A stretch of DNA of 64,000 nt from Janthinobacterium silvisoli (GTDB taxonomy: Bacteria > Pseudomonadota > Gammaproteobacteria > Burkholderiales > Burkholderiaceae_D): positions 62,001-126,000 of the forward strand of contig NZ_JACHCL010000002.1 of the NCBI RefSeq assembly GCF_014200725.1. Reading direction: 5' to 3'. The notes beneath the pieces were generated by a model. The model was not told the DNA's origin. It ran no database searches and saw only the letters and a program-made list of their open reading frames with translations. Made by a program: the position numbers and the translations under genes. This document shows, one piece after another, positions 16,961-25,807 of this stretch; positions within the stretch are counted from its first letter, which is position 1, and each line of letters opens with the position of its first letter.

Positions 16961-17602
16961 TCAGTCCATTACAAGACTTTGTTCAAGCAATCCATCAAGC
17001 AATTTCGCAAGCTGAACTTGAATGTCCGCAATGCTTTGCGTGGAATCGATGATGCGGAAACGCTCGGGGAACTGCGCGGCGCGGCGCAAATATTCATTGC
17101 GCGTGGCAGCAAAGAAGTCGGTCTGTTCCTGCTCGAATTTATCGAGAGCGCGCGTAGCATCCAGGCGGGCGCGCGCCACGGCCAGCGGCACGTCGAACAG
17201 GAATGTCAGGTCAGGTTGCAGATGCGGGTGCACCCAGGCTTCCAGCGCTTCCATCTTGCTGATATCCAAACCGCGGCCGCCACCCTGGTAAGCAAAACTG
17301 GCGTCCGTGAAACGGTCGGAAATCACCCATTTGCCGCGCTCAAGCGCGGGAGCGATCACTTGCGCGATATGTTCGCGGCGGCTGGCGAACATCAGCAAGG
17401 CTTCCGTTTCCAGGTGCATTTTTTCATGCAGCAGCAGTTCGCGCAGTTTTTCACCGAGCTGGGTACCGCCCGGTTCACGCGAGGAAACAAGGTTGACGCC
17501 GCGCTGGCGCAGATAGTCGCTCACAAAACCGATATGCGTGGACTTGCCCGCGCCGTCAATGCCTTCGAAGGTGATGAAGCGGGCTTGATGTTGTTGTGTC
17601 AT
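16961..17602 (-). CDS. tmk: thymidylate kinase
   Basis: A 213-residue dTMP kinase of normal length. The P-loop is [11 protein letters not shown], the DR motif is [18 protein letters not shown] and the base-binding segment is [16 protein letters not shown] ([19 protein letters not shown]). It phosphorylates dTMP to dTDP for DNA synthesis. It lies between mltG (31 bp upstream) and holB (16 bp downstream) on one strand, so DNA precursor supply, replication and cell-wall processing genes share a transcript, as in E. coli. Confidence 0.95.
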   Translation of the reverse strand: MTQQHQARFITFEGIDGAGKSTHIGFVSDYLRQRGVNLVSSREPGGTQLGEKLRELLLHEKMHLETEALLMFASRREHIAQVIAPALERGKWVISDRFTDASFAYQGGGRGLDISKMEALEAWVHPHLQPDLTFLFDVPLAVARARLDATRALDKFEQEQTDFFAATRNEYLRRAAQFPERFRIIDSTQSIADIQVQLAKLLDGLLEQSLVMD

Positions 17603-17633
17603 GAAACGTCTTTTTTAATAATGTATAAGCACT

Positions 17634-18620
17634 TTAGCGCTGGTATTGATTCACGGCGCGGTTATGGTCGGGCAAATTAGCCGAGAACTGGCTGGTGCCA
17701 TCGCCGCGCGCCACGAAATACAGCGCTTGCGTGCGGGCCGGCGCCAGGGCAGCCGTCAGCGATTGCGCGCCCGGCAAGGCAATCGGCGTGGGCGGCAAGC
17801 CACCGCGCGTATAGGTATTGTACGGGGTGTCCGCTTCCAGGTCGCGTTTGCGGATCTTGCCCTGGTAGTTATCGCCCATGCCATAGATCACGGTCGGATC
17901 GGTCTGCAGCAGCATGCCTGTTTTCAGGCGGTTGACGAACACGCCGGCAATCATGGCCCGCTCGGATTTTTGCCCGGTTTCCTTTTCCACGATGGACGCC
18001 ATGATGAGGGCCTGATACGGATTCTTGTACGGCAAGGCCGGATCGCGCTTGTCCCACGCTTCCATCAGGCGGCCTATCATGGCAACATGCGCTTGCTTGA
18101 AGATTTGCATCTCGCTGGCGCCCTTGGCAAACAGATAGGTGTCCGGAAAGAACAAGCCTTCCGGCTGCGGATACTCGGGGCTGATTTTCGACATCAATTC
18201 CGTATCGCTCAAAGTTTCCGTATCGTGCTTCAAGCCCGGGTGATTGGCCATCGCCTGGCGCATCTGCTTAAAAGTCCAGCCTTCGATGATGGTCAGCGAT
18301 TCCTGCGCGAACTCGCCGCGCGCCAGCTGCATGATCAGGCGCTGCGGCGTGGTGCCCGGTTTCAGCTCGTAGGAACCAGCCTTGATCTTCGAGGTCTTGC
18401 CTTCCAGGCGAGCGAGCAGGTTGAACAGAATCGGCATGATGGGCACGCCCGCGTCCGCAATCTGCTGGCCCGCCGCATGCGCGCCGCTGCCCGGGGTGAT
18501 CGCAAAGGCAATTGCATCGCCTTCCGTGGTGATGGGTTGCTGGGCCCAATACACAAAACCGCCACCAGCACCGATGGCGACAATCACTGAACTGACTACC
18601 AATTTTTTAAAGAAAGCCAT
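17634..18620 (-). CDS. mltG: endolytic murein transglycosylase MltG
   Basis: A 328-residue inner-membrane protein with one N-terminal membrane anchor (about 7-28) and a periplasmic YceG domain. Visible motifs are IIEGWTFKQMRQAM (LysM-like part), the catalytic Glu in ASIVEKETG, and AGVFVNRLKTGMLLQTDPTVIYG. It cleaves nascent glycan strands and sets their length. It is the first gene of the mltG-tmk-holB unit and is divergent from ygfZ over a 196-bp spacer, an arrangement shared with other betaproteobacteria. Confidence 0.94.
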   Translation of the reverse strand: MAFFKKLVVSSVIVAIGAGGGFVYWAQQPITTEGDAIAFAITPGSGAHAAGQQIADAGVPIMPILFNLLARLEGKTSKIKAGSYELKPGTTPQRLIMQLARGEFAQESLTIIEGWTFKQMRQAMANHPGLKHDTETLSDTELMSKISPEYPQPEGLFFPDTYLFAKGASEMQIFKQAHVAMIGRLMEAWDKRDPALPYKNPYQALIMASIVEKETGQKSERAMIAGVFVNRLKTGMLLQTDPTVIYGMGDNYQGKIRKRDLEADTPYNTYTRGGLPPTPIALPGAQSLTAALAPARTQALYFVARGDGTSQFSANLPDHNRAVNQYQR

Positions 18621-18752
18621 TGTTCCAATTCTTGTTATGCGAGCTGTAAAAAGCGGGACAACATGCTCGCTGTGTTTGATCCTGCATTAATCATTCTTTA
18701 ATCGTTCATTTATGAAGAAAAGCATCGTAAAAAGCAGCAATTCTTGCCAGTG

Positions 18753-18782
18753 TCGACGCGATTTCCGCGACATCACTATAAT
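18753..18782 (+). promoter_or_regulatory. predicted promoter for ygfZ operon
   Basis: A perfect -10 TATAAT (18777-18782) with an 18-bp spacer to a -35-like TCGACG (18753-18758), 34 bp upstream of the ygfZ start. The -10 is the strongest match in the divergent mltG-ygfZ spacer; the -35 matches 4 of 6. Confidence 0.5.
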
Positions 18783-18816
18783 GAACCCGTAATGATAATG
18801 CTTAATCGCTGATCTA

Positions 18817-19914
18817 ATGGAAAATATGGATAACTGGAATCAATTTTTAATCGCGCAAGGCGCCCGTTCCACTCACGTTGACGGTGCCGTGCCTGACACC
18901 AATATCGCCGATTTCGGCCAGACCCTGACCACGGTCCAGTTGCAGGATGGCTTCGTCTCCACGGTCACCGACCAGGGTTTGATCGGCATTACTGGCGACG
19001 ATGCAGCCACTTTCCTGCATAGCCAATTGACCAATGATGTGGAACACCTGAACCAGCAGCAAGTACGCCTGGCAGGTTACTGCACGCCAAAAGGCCGCTT
19101 GCTGGCCAGTTTTCTGATGTGGCGCAACGCCACCACCATTTATCTGCAATTGCCGCGCACCATACAGCCAGCCATACAGAAGCGCTTGCAAATGTTCGTG
19201 CTGCGCGCCAAGGCCAAGCTGCATGACGCTGCCGGCGATGAAGCAAGCCAAATCGTGCTGGCCATCGGCGGCGAGCGCGCCAATGCGGCCCTGTCTGCCT
19301 GGTTCGAACAACTGCCAGCTACGCCTTTCAGCAAGGTCGAGCATGCGCTGGGCACCTTGCTGCGCGTAGCCGATGCCTTTGGACAGCCGCGCTATCAGTG
19401 GCTGCTGTCGGCGGCCAACGCTCTCGATATCTGGACGCAACTGGCCGGCACGCTGAACAAAGGCGGCAATGACGCCTGGCGCTTGTCAGAAATCCATGCA
19501 GGTGTGCCGCAAATCAGTTTGCCCACGCAAGAACAGTTCGTGCCGCAAATGGTCAACTTCGAATTGCTCGGTGGCGTGAATTTTAAAAAAGGCTGCTACC
19601 CGGGCCAGGAAATCGTCGCGCGCAGCCAGTACCTGGGCAAGCTCAAGCGCCGCACTACCCTGGTCAGCATCGCGGATGCTGGCGCGCAAGCGGGCAACGA
19701 ACTGTTCGCCGTCAGCGATCCTGAGCAGCCATGCGGCATGATCGTCAACGCCGCGCCGAATGGCGCCGGCGGCGTCGATGCGCTGGCGGAAATGAAGCTG
19801 GCCGCCATCGAGCAAGGCTCCGGCGAGGTTGGCGCAGTACGCCTGGGTTCGGCCCAGGGTGCGGCCGTGCAATTCCTGTCCATGCCCTACGTGCTCGACG
19901 CACTGGACCTGTGA
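18817..19914 (+). CDS. ygfZ: folate-binding protein YgfZ, Fe-S cluster maintenance
   Basis: A 365-residue GcvT-fold protein. The hallmark K-G-C-Y-P-G-Q-E lies at residues 258-265, with Cys260 the conserved cysteine, followed by IVARSQYLGKLKRR. The N-terminal half carries GLIGITGDDAATFLHSQLTNDV, typical of the family. YgfZ binds tetrahydrofolate and helps repair or assemble Fe-S clusters in enzymes such as MiaB. It is the first gene of a unit with the DUF4936-like and NRDE genes (7-bp gap, then a 10-bp overlap) and divergent from mltG. A second ATG at 18826 is possible. Confidence 0.93.
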   Translation: MENMDNWNQFLIAQGARSTHVDGAVPDTNIADFGQTLTTVQLQDGFVSTVTDQGLIGITGDDAATFLHSQLTNDVEHLNQQQVRLAGYCTPKGRLLASFLMWRNATTIYLQLPRTIQPAIQKRLQMFVLRAKAKLHDAAGDEASQIVLAIGGERANAALSAWFEQLPATPFSKVEHALGTLLRVADAFGQPRYQWLLSAANALDIWTQLAGTLNKGGNDAWRLSEIHAGVPQISLPTQEQFVPQMVNFELLGGVNFKKGCYPGQEIVARSQYLGKLKRRTTLVSIADAGAQAGNELFAVSDPEQPCGMIVNAAPNGAGGVDALAEMKLAAIEQGSGEVGAVRLGSAQGAAVQFLSMPYVLDALDL

Positions 19915-19921
19915 GCCAGCC

Positions 19922-20212
19922 ATGAAAGATCTGTATATTTATTACCAGGTAAAAGACGAGCACGCGCAAGCGCTGGAAGCGCGCGTGCGCGCGCTGCAAG
20001 CCAGGCTGGCCGAACAATCGGGTGTGGCGCCGCAACTCAAGCGCCGCCCCGACAGCAAGGATGGCTTGCAGACGTGGATGGAAATCTATCCCGTCGTCGG
20101 TGAAGGCTTTGCCGGCGAGCTGGCTGCCGCAACAGACGAAGCAGGCTTGCTGGCACTCACGCATGGTCAGCGCCATACGGAAGTGTTCATGGATTTGCCC
20201 CCATGTGCCTGA
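19922..20212 (+). CDS. DUF4936-like family protein
   Basis: A 96-residue protein that starts MKDLYIYYQVKDEHAQALEARV and looks like a small ferredoxin-like alpha/beta domain; it ends HTEVFMDLPPCA. I recall DUF4936 proteins of this length and start as betaproteobacterial neighbours of ygfZ, with unknown function. It begins 7 bp after the ygfZ stop and overlaps the NRDE gene by 10 bp, so the three are co-translated. The ATG at 19922 is chosen because it is the first after the ygfZ stop. Confidence 0.8.
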   Translation: MKDLYIYYQVKDEHAQALEARVRALQARLAEQSGVAPQLKRRPDSKDGLQTWMEIYPVVGEGFAGELAAATDEAGLLALTHGQRHTEVFMDLPPCA

Positions 20213-20946
20213 TCGTCTTTGCCTGGAAAGTCAATCCGCACGTGCCGCTGATTGCCGCCGCCAACCGCGACGAATTTTACGACCGCGCCAGCGCCCCTGC
20301 CGGCGCCTGGCCTGAACACCCGCAAGTCTACGCAGGCCGCGACCTGCAGGCCGGCGGCAGCTGGATGGGCATCACCCAGCCTACGAAAGAAGACGGATGT
20401 TCGCGCTTTGCCGCCATCACCAATATCCGCAGCCCGAAGGATCACCGCGACGATGCGCCATCACGCGGCGCGCTGGTGGCCGACTACCTGGCGGGCAATA
20501 TGTCGGCGCAGGAATACATAAGACAGATCGCGCCTGGCGCCGGTGACTACAACGGTTTTAACCTGGTACTCGGTGATAGCGACACCCTGATCTGGTTTTC
20601 CAACCGGGGCCAGGACGATGCCCGCAATGGCCAGCCCCTGGAGCCGGGCATCTATGGCTTGTCGAACGCCCTGCTCGACGCGCCCTGGCCCAAGGTGCTG
20701 AAAACCAAGGCCCAGTTTGCCAGCCTGCTATGCCAGGGTGCACCGGACGAAGCCTATTTCGATATGCTGGCCGACACCACCCGCGCGCCGGACTTCCGCC
20801 TGCCCGACACCGGCGTGCCGCTCGACCTCGAGCGCGTACTGTCAGCCGTCTGTATTGAAACCCCTGGCTACGGCACCCGCACTTCCACCGTCGTCAAGCT
20901 GTACGCCGATGCGCCGGGCGAGTTGCATGAGCTGCTGATTCAGTAA
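20203..20946 (+). CDS. NRDE family protein
   Basis: A 247-residue protein that begins MCLIVFAWKVNPHVPLIAAANRDEFYDR, containing the name-giving N-R-D-E motif and Cys2, which in Ntn-hydrolase-like folds would become the N-terminal nucleophile after Met removal. Other family marks are GGSWMGIT and FNLVLGD. Homologues (transport and Golgi organisation 2 family, TANGO2) are found in eukaryotes and bacteria and have been linked to heme handling and metabolism. The start overlaps the upstream gene by 10 bp. A stem-loop follows at 20964. Confidence 0.9.
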   Translation: MCLIVFAWKVNPHVPLIAAANRDEFYDRASAPAGAWPEHPQVYAGRDLQAGGSWMGITQPTKEDGCSRFAAITNIRSPKDHRDDAPSRGALVADYLAGNMSAQEYIRQIAPGAGDYNGFNLVLGDSDTLIWFSNRGQDDARNGQPLEPGIYGLSNALLDAPWPKVLKTKAQFASLLCQGAPDEAYFDMLADTTRAPDFRLPDTGVPLDLERVLSAVCIETPGYGTRTSTVVKLYADAPGELHELLIQ

Positions 20947-20963
20947 CTGTTTTTCTCCCCTCC

Positions 20964-20985
20964 CCCTCAGCTTGACTGCTGAGGG
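20964..20985 (+). terminator. stem-loop after the NRDE gene
   Basis: An 8-bp perfect stem CCCTCAGC / GCTGAGGG with a 6-base loop, 18 bp after the stop. No T-run follows, so it may be a weak or assisted terminator. Confidence 0.4.
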
Positions 20986-21053
20986 CACTCCCTCCTGATC
21001 TTGTTCGCAGTGAAATAATGCGTTTTTTTCATCCACGAAAACGTTTGCGCGAA

Positions 21054-21085
21054 AAAAGAAAGCGCTTGCGCAAGCGCTTTCTTTT
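21054..21085. promoter_or_regulatory. LacI-family operator, 32-bp perfect palindrome
   Basis: Sixteen-base arms (AAAAGAAAGCGCTTGC and its exact complement) meet without a spacer. The core AAGCGCTTGCGCAAGCGCTT has the central CG and A/T-flanked halves typical of LacI/GalR sites. A further half-like site AAACGTTTGCGC lies at 21039-21050. The element is 84 bp upstream of the lacI start and overlaps the predicted -35 box. It could also fold as an RNA hairpin with a following T-run. Confidence 0.7.
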
Positions 21086-21094
21086 GTTTACGAT
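21066..21094 (+). promoter_or_regulatory. predicted promoter of the LacI sugar operon
   Basis: -35-like TTGCGC (21066-21071) lies inside the palindrome; 17 bp on is a -10-like TACGAT (21089-21094). A bound repressor would cover the -35 box, which fits autorepression of the operon. Confidence 0.4.
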
Positions 21095-21169
21095 AGATTC
21101 AAACGCGGCACGAAAGCAGTACAAAACGTAGCCGCACAGCAGTAACAACAAGAATATTCTGGAGACACC

Positions 21170-22171
21170 ATGGCCACCATGGAAGATGTAGCGAGAGCGG
21201 CAGACGTATCGTTGTCGACCGTCTCTCACGTACTGAACGGCACCCGCAAGGTCAGCCCGAAAACCGTCGCCGCCGTCAACGCGGCGATGCAGCAGATTGG
21301 CTATGTGCCCAATATGCTGGCGCGCGCGCTGGCCGGTTCGTCTTCCGGCACCATCGGCGTGGCCATTTCCGCCTTCACCAATCATTACTTCAGCGAAACC
21401 GTACGCGCCATCGAAGCTGCCTGCACGCGGCATGGCTTGATGATGCTGTTTTCCGATACACACGACGATCCGGCCCAGGAATTGAAAGTGGTGCAAAACC
21501 TGCACCAGCGCCGCGTCGACGGCATCGTGCTGGCGCCCTCGGGCGATCCGGACAACCTGGCCCTCAATTACCTGAGCAGCAACAAGATCGCTTCCGTGCT
21601 GGTCGACCGCATGTCGCCGCTGCCGTTCGACCAGGTCGGCGTGGAAAATATCGAAGCGACGGCGCAACTGGTCAGCCATCTGATCACCGTACATGGCCAC
21701 CGCCGCATCGGCTTTATTGCTGGCGCGGTCGGTTTGTCGACCACCAATGAGCGTGTCGAAGGTTATCGTTTGGCACTGGAGCGCGCCGGCATCAAATTCG
21801 ACCCGGCCCTGGTGCGCCCAGGCGACTCCAACCTGGCGCGCAGCGGCGCGGCCACGCGTGAATTATTGCAACTGGACCAGCGCCCTACCGCCATCGTGGC
21901 CGGCAATAACCTGATGACCATCGGCACCATGCATGCGCTGCGCGATGCGCATATTGCCGTGCCACAAGAAGTGGCGCTGGCCGGCTTCGATGATTTTGAC
22001 TGGGCCGATTACTTCAGTCCGCGCCTGACCGTCATGGCCCAGCCGCTGGAAGAACTCGGTTCGATGGCGGTCGACCTGTTAATCGAACGCATCGCCAACC
22101 CGGGCCGTGAACAACACGTGAGCCGCCTGGCGCCAACCTTGCGCGTGCGCAATTCCTGCGGCTGCGCTTAA
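21170..22171 (+). CDS. LacI family transcriptional regulator
   Basis: A 333-residue regulator. The N-terminal HTH is MEDVARAADVSLSTVSHVLNG with the hinge helix IGYVPNMLARALA (about 45-57), followed by a periplasmic-binding-protein-like sugar domain (IGVAISAFTNHYF, DGIVLAPSGDP, GFDDFDWADYF). The C-terminus ends in a Cys pair (NSCGCA), as in several sugar regulators. It heads an operon with a kinase, transaldolase and ABC importer and probably represses it from the palindrome at 21054. The inducer is most likely the imported sugar or its phosphate. A ribosome site CTGGAGAC precedes the ATG. Confidence 0.93.
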   Translation: MATMEDVARAADVSLSTVSHVLNGTRKVSPKTVAAVNAAMQQIGYVPNMLARALAGSSSGTIGVAISAFTNHYFSETVRAIEAACTRHGLMMLFSDTHDDPAQELKVVQNLHQRRVDGIVLAPSGDPDNLALNYLSSNKIASVLVDRMSPLPFDQVGVENIEATAQLVSHLITVHGHRRIGFIAGAVGLSTTNERVEGYRLALERAGIKFDPALVRPGDSNLARSGAATRELLQLDQRPTAIVAGNNLMTIGTMHALRDAHIAVPQEVALAGFDDFDWADYFSPRLTVMAQPLEELGSMAVDLLIERIANPGREQHVSRLAPTLRVRNSCGCA

Positions 22172-22189
22172 ACAAACTTTCTTCTTAAC

Positions 22190-23695
22190 ATGCCTACCTC
22201 TGAACACATGGACAACGCCATCTCTCTAGGCATCGACCTGGGCACTTCCGAACTGAAAACCGTGCTGATGGACAGCAAAGGCAGCATCCGCGCCCAGGCG
22301 TCCGTGCGCCTGGGCGTCAGCCGACCGCAGGCGGGCTGGTCCGAGCAAGACCCGCAAGACTGGTGGGCTGCTTGCGTGCAAGCCCTGAGCCAGTTGCGTG
22401 CGGCCCATCCGCAAGACTATGCGGCCATCCGCTGCATCGGCCTGTCGGGCCAGATGCATGGCGCGGTGCTGCTCGACAAGCACGATCAGTGCATCCGCCC
22501 CGCTATCCTGTGGAACGATGCGCGCGCCCACGTCGAAGCGGCCGCCCTGGCGCATGACCACCCTGCATTTGCTCTCGTTACCGGCAGCCTGGCCATGGCA
22601 GGCCTGACGGCGCCCAAACTGCTGTGGCTCCAAGAACATGAACCACAGGCGTTTGCCGCGATTGCCTGCGTGCTGTCGCCAAAAGACTATCTGCGCCTGC
22701 AATTGACGGGACAAAGCATCACCGATATGTCGGATGCAGCCGGCACCCTGTGGCTCAATATTGCCGAGCGGGCCTGGTATGGACCGATGCTGGCCGCCAG
22801 CGGTCTGCGCCCTGATCAAATGCCGCCGCTGGTCGAAGGCGATGCCGCCACGGGTCTTGTGCACGCTGTCGGCACCGAACTGCTGGGCTTGCCAGCCGGC
22901 GTGATCGTGGCCGGCGGCGGTGGCGACAATCCTGTGTCGGCCGTCGGTATCGGCGCCGTGTCCGCTGGCGACAGCTTTATTTCGCTGGGCACCAGCGCGG
23001 CGATTGTTTCCGTCACCGAGCAGCCCTTGGGCAACCCGGCCGCCGGCGTGCACAGTTTTTGCCACGCCCTGCCCGGCCGCTGGTACGCCATGGGCGCCAT
23101 TTTATCGGGCGCCAGCTGTCTGCGCTGGGCCACGGGCGTGCTGGGAATGCCGAATGAAGCGGCCTTGCTGGCGCTGGTCGAATCGGCCCTGCCGCTGGTC
23201 CAGGGCGTACCATCGTCCGCCCCGCTGTTCCTGCCTTATCTGTCGGGCGAACGCACACCCCACAATGACCCGCAAGTGCGCGGCGCTTTTTTACAGTTGG
23301 GCCATGATAGCAATACCGCGCAACTCGGTTATGCGGTGCTGGAAGGCGTGGCCTTTGCCCTGCGCGACGCCATGGCGGCCGTCACCTCGACCGGCGCGAC
23401 CGTGACGCACTGCCTGCTGGTCGGCGGCGGCGCGCGCAGCCAGTACTGGGCGCAGTTGCTGGCCAATGTGCTGGGCGTGGAAATGCGCACCCTGCATGAC
23501 AGCGAATTGTCGGCCAGCATAGGTGCGGCCAAGCTGGGCTTTGCCGCCATCGGCGAGCGTAGCGTGCTGGAAACGGGCCTGGCCATCAAGAATACGTTCG
23601 CACCGGATGCCGCACAACATGCGGCCTTGCAGGTGCGCTATCAGAAGTACCGCAGCCTGTTTCCCGCCGTACAGGCTTTACATCAAGCAGCGTAG
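22190..23695 (+). CDS. xylB: FGGY carbohydrate kinase, xylulokinase-like
   Basis: A 501-residue sugar kinase. The first domain begins GIDLGTSELKTVLMD (phosphate-binding loop 1) and has CIGLSGQMHGAVLLD with WNDAR, the xylulokinase-type substrate region (Q-M-H-G). The second domain has GGGGDNPVSAVG, FLPYLSGERTPHNDP and LLVGGGARSQYW. It would phosphorylate a ketopentose such as D-xylulose. No xylose isomerase or polyol dehydrogenase gene lies nearby, so the true substrate is uncertain and could be another ketose. A start at 22208 (MDNAISL) is also possible. It lies 18 bp after lacI. Confidence 0.85.
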   Translation: MPTSEHMDNAISLGIDLGTSELKTVLMDSKGSIRAQASVRLGVSRPQAGWSEQDPQDWWAACVQALSQLRAAHPQDYAAIRCIGLSGQMHGAVLLDKHDQCIRPAILWNDARAHVEAAALAHDHPAFALVTGSLAMAGLTAPKLLWLQEHEPQAFAAIACVLSPKDYLRLQLTGQSITDMSDAAGTLWLNIAERAWYGPMLAASGLRPDQMPPLVEGDAATGLVHAVGTELLGLPAGVIVAGGGGDNPVSAVGIGAVSAGDSFISLGTSAAIVSVTEQPLGNPAAGVHSFCHALPGRWYAMGAILSGASCLRWATGVLGMPNEAALLALVESALPLVQGVPSSAPLFLPYLSGERTPHNDPQVRGAFLQLGHDSNTAQLGYAVLEGVAFALRDAMAAVTSTGATVTHCLLVGGGARSQYWAQLLANVLGVEMRTLHDSELSASIGAAKLGFAAIGERSVLETGLAIKNTFAPDAAQHAALQVRYQKYRSLFPAVQALHQAA

Positions 23696-23729
23696 TTTCC
23701 TGCGCATGCACTTATAAGGACGAATAGCG

Positions 23730-24677
23730 ATGAATCAACTGCAACAATTGAAGCAACACAGTACCGTTGTCGCCGACACCGGCGATTTCCTGCAACTGGC
23801 GCGCTTTGCCCCGCAAGACGCCACCACCAACCCATCCCTGATCCTGAAGGCGGTATTGCAGCCCGACTATGCACCCTTGTTGGAAAGTACGGTCGCCGCC
23901 CACAAGAACGCCAGCCTGGACGATATCGTCGACCAGGTGCTGGTGCGCTTCGGCCTGGAAATCCTGAAAGTGGTGCCGGGCCGCGTATCGACCGAAGTCG
24001 ATGCCCGCCTGAGCTTTGACACCGCTGCCACCGTAGCGCGTGCACGCCGTTTGATCGCCCTGTACGAAGCGGCCGGCATCGCCCGCGAACGTGTATTGAT
24101 CAAGATCGCTGCCACCTGGGAAGGCATACAGGCGGCACGCGAACTGGAACGGGACGGCATCTTTTGCAACCTGACCCTGCTGTTTTCGTTTTGCCAGGCG
24201 GTTGCCTGCGCCGACGCCAAGGTACGTTTGATCTCGCCATTTGTGGGCCGTATCTACGACTGGTACAAGAAATCGGCTGGCGCCGCATGGGACGAAGCGG
24301 CCCGTTCCCTGTCCAACGATCCAGGCGTGCAATCGGTCACGCGCATCTACGATTACTACAAGCAACACGGCATCGCCACCCAGGTGATGGGCGCCAGCTT
24401 CCGCAACACGGGCCAGATCACGGCGCTGTCCGGCTGCGACTTGCTGACCATCAGCCCCGACTTGCTGGCCAAGCTGGAAGCGTCCGACACGCCATTCGAG
24501 CGCGCACTGGGTGGCAACGCTGCACCACAAGCTGCCGTGCATTACGACGAAGCGGCCTTCCGCTACGCCCTGAACGACGACGCGATGGCAACCGAAAAAC
24601 TGGCCGAAGGCATCCGTGGTTTTGCCGTCGATGCAGGCAAGCTGGACGCCATGATCGAAACCTTACGCAGCAAATAA
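23730..24677 (+). CDS. tal: transaldolase
   Basis: A 315-residue TIM-barrel enzyme of the classic TalB type. Signatures are [12 protein letters not shown] near the N-terminus, and the Schiff-base lysine K125 in [28 protein letters not shown] and [11 protein letters not shown] follow. It exchanges a dihydroxyacetone unit between sedoheptulose 7-phosphate and glyceraldehyde 3-phosphate in the non-oxidative pentose phosphate path. Its place between the kinase and the importer genes (34 bp after the kinase, ribosome site AAGGAC) suggests the imported sugar is fed into that path. Confidence 0.94.
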   Translation: MNQLQQLKQHSTVVADTGDFLQLARFAPQDATTNPSLILKAVLQPDYAPLLESTVAAHKNASLDDIVDQVLVRFGLEILKVVPGRVSTEVDARLSFDTAATVARARRLIALYEAAGIARERVLIKIAATWEGIQAARELERDGIFCNLTLLFSFCQAVACADAKVRLISPFVGRIYDWYKKSAGAAWDEAARSLSNDPGVQSVTRIYDYYKQHGIATQVMGASFRNTGQITALSGCDLLTISPDLLAKLEASDTPFERALGGNAAPQAAVHYDEAAFRYALNDDAMATEKLAEGIRGFAVDAGKLDAMIETLRSK

Positions 24678-24794
24678 TCAGTAACAAACAATGAGTCATA
24701 GTTAAAAAGAAATCAGTTTTTACCTGCAACACCTTGTACCTTGCACCCTAGTAGCTGAGTTTATTTCAACACAATAAAAACCTTGGAGATTCAT

Positions 24795-25730
24795 ATGAAA
24801 AAGATTCTTACCGCCTCCCTGCTGATGTCCATCGCCTGTGGCGCGTTTGCTGCCGACAAGCCTTTGAAATCGATCGGCATCACCGTCGGCGACCTGGCCA
24901 ACCCATTCTTCGTGGCCATTGGCCGTGGCGCGGAAGAAAGCGCCAGGAAAATCGGCGGCCCTGGCGTGAAAGTGACCACCGTGTCAAGCAAATATGACTT
25001 GAACACCCAGGTCGACCAGATTGAAAACTTTATCGCCAACAAGACCGATATCATTATCCTCAACGCTGCCGATTCCAAAGGCATCGGCCCGGCCGTGAAA
25101 AAAGCCCGCGATGCCGGCGTGATCGTGATCGCTGTCGACGTGGGCGCACAAAACGCCTCGGCCACCGTGATGTCGGACAACACCATGGCAGGCGACGTTT
25201 CGTGCGCCTACCTGGCCAAGCAAATCGGCGGCAAGGGCAATGTGGTCATCCTGAACGGTCCACCGGTCACGGCGGTGATCGACCGCGTCACCGGTTGCAA
25301 GAAAACCCTGGCCGGCTTCAAGGATATCAAGATCCTGTCGGATAACCAGAATGCGGGCGGCAGCCGCGATGGCGGCCTGACGGTGATGTCCAACCTGCTG
25401 ACGGCCCATCCGAAAATCGACGCCGTGTTCGCCATCAATGACCCGACCGGTATCGGCGCCGAACTGGCCATCAAGCAAGCCAAACGCAGCGACATCAAGC
25501 TGATCACGGCAGTCGATGGCGCACCGGACGGCCAGAACGCGCTGAAAAACAAGGCCGGCCTGTTTGCCGCCACCGCGTCGCAAAACCCGTACCGCATGGC
25601 GGCCGATGCCGTGCAAGTAGGCTATGACCTCATGAATGGCCGCGCACCGAAACAGACGACGGTGTTGCTGCCTACGCCTATCGTCAATAAGGAAAACGTT
25701 GCCGCTTACGCTGGCTGGGTGAAAAACTAA
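24795..25730 (+). CDS. sugar ABC transporter periplasmic binding protein (RbsB/FrcB type)
   Basis: A 311-residue precursor with a signal peptide (about 1-22, GAFAA-DK) and a type I periplasmic binding fold. Marks of the CUT2 sugar binders are SIGITVGDLANPFF, DIIILNAADSKGIGPAVKKA and DAVFAINDPTGIG. It would capture a monosaccharide, ribose- or fructose-like by general resemblance, and pass it to the permease. The 117-bp spacer before it, with an AT-rich run and no hairpin, leaves room for a second promoter. The ATG at 24795 has a clear ribosome site (TTGGAG). Confidence 0.9.
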   Translation: MKKILTASLLMSIACGAFAADKPLKSIGITVGDLANPFFVAIGRGAEESARKIGGPGVKVTTVSSKYDLNTQVDQIENFIANKTDIIILNAADSKGIGPAVKKARDAGVIVIAVDVGAQNASATVMSDNTMAGDVSCAYLAKQIGGKGNVVILNGPPVTAVIDRVTGCKKTLAGFKDIKILSDNQNAGGSRDGGLTVMSNLLTAHPKIDAVFAINDPTGIGAELAIKQAKRSDIKLITAVDGAPDGQNALKNKAGLFAATASQNPYRMAADAVQVGYDLMNGRAPKQTTVLLPTPIVNKENVAAYAGWVKN

Positions 25731-25807
25731 GCAAGCTTGCACCACGTGGAGTTCGCCGCCGTCGCCATGACGGTGGTGGGCGCCAGTTTCAACAGCGAGG
25801 ACACGTC

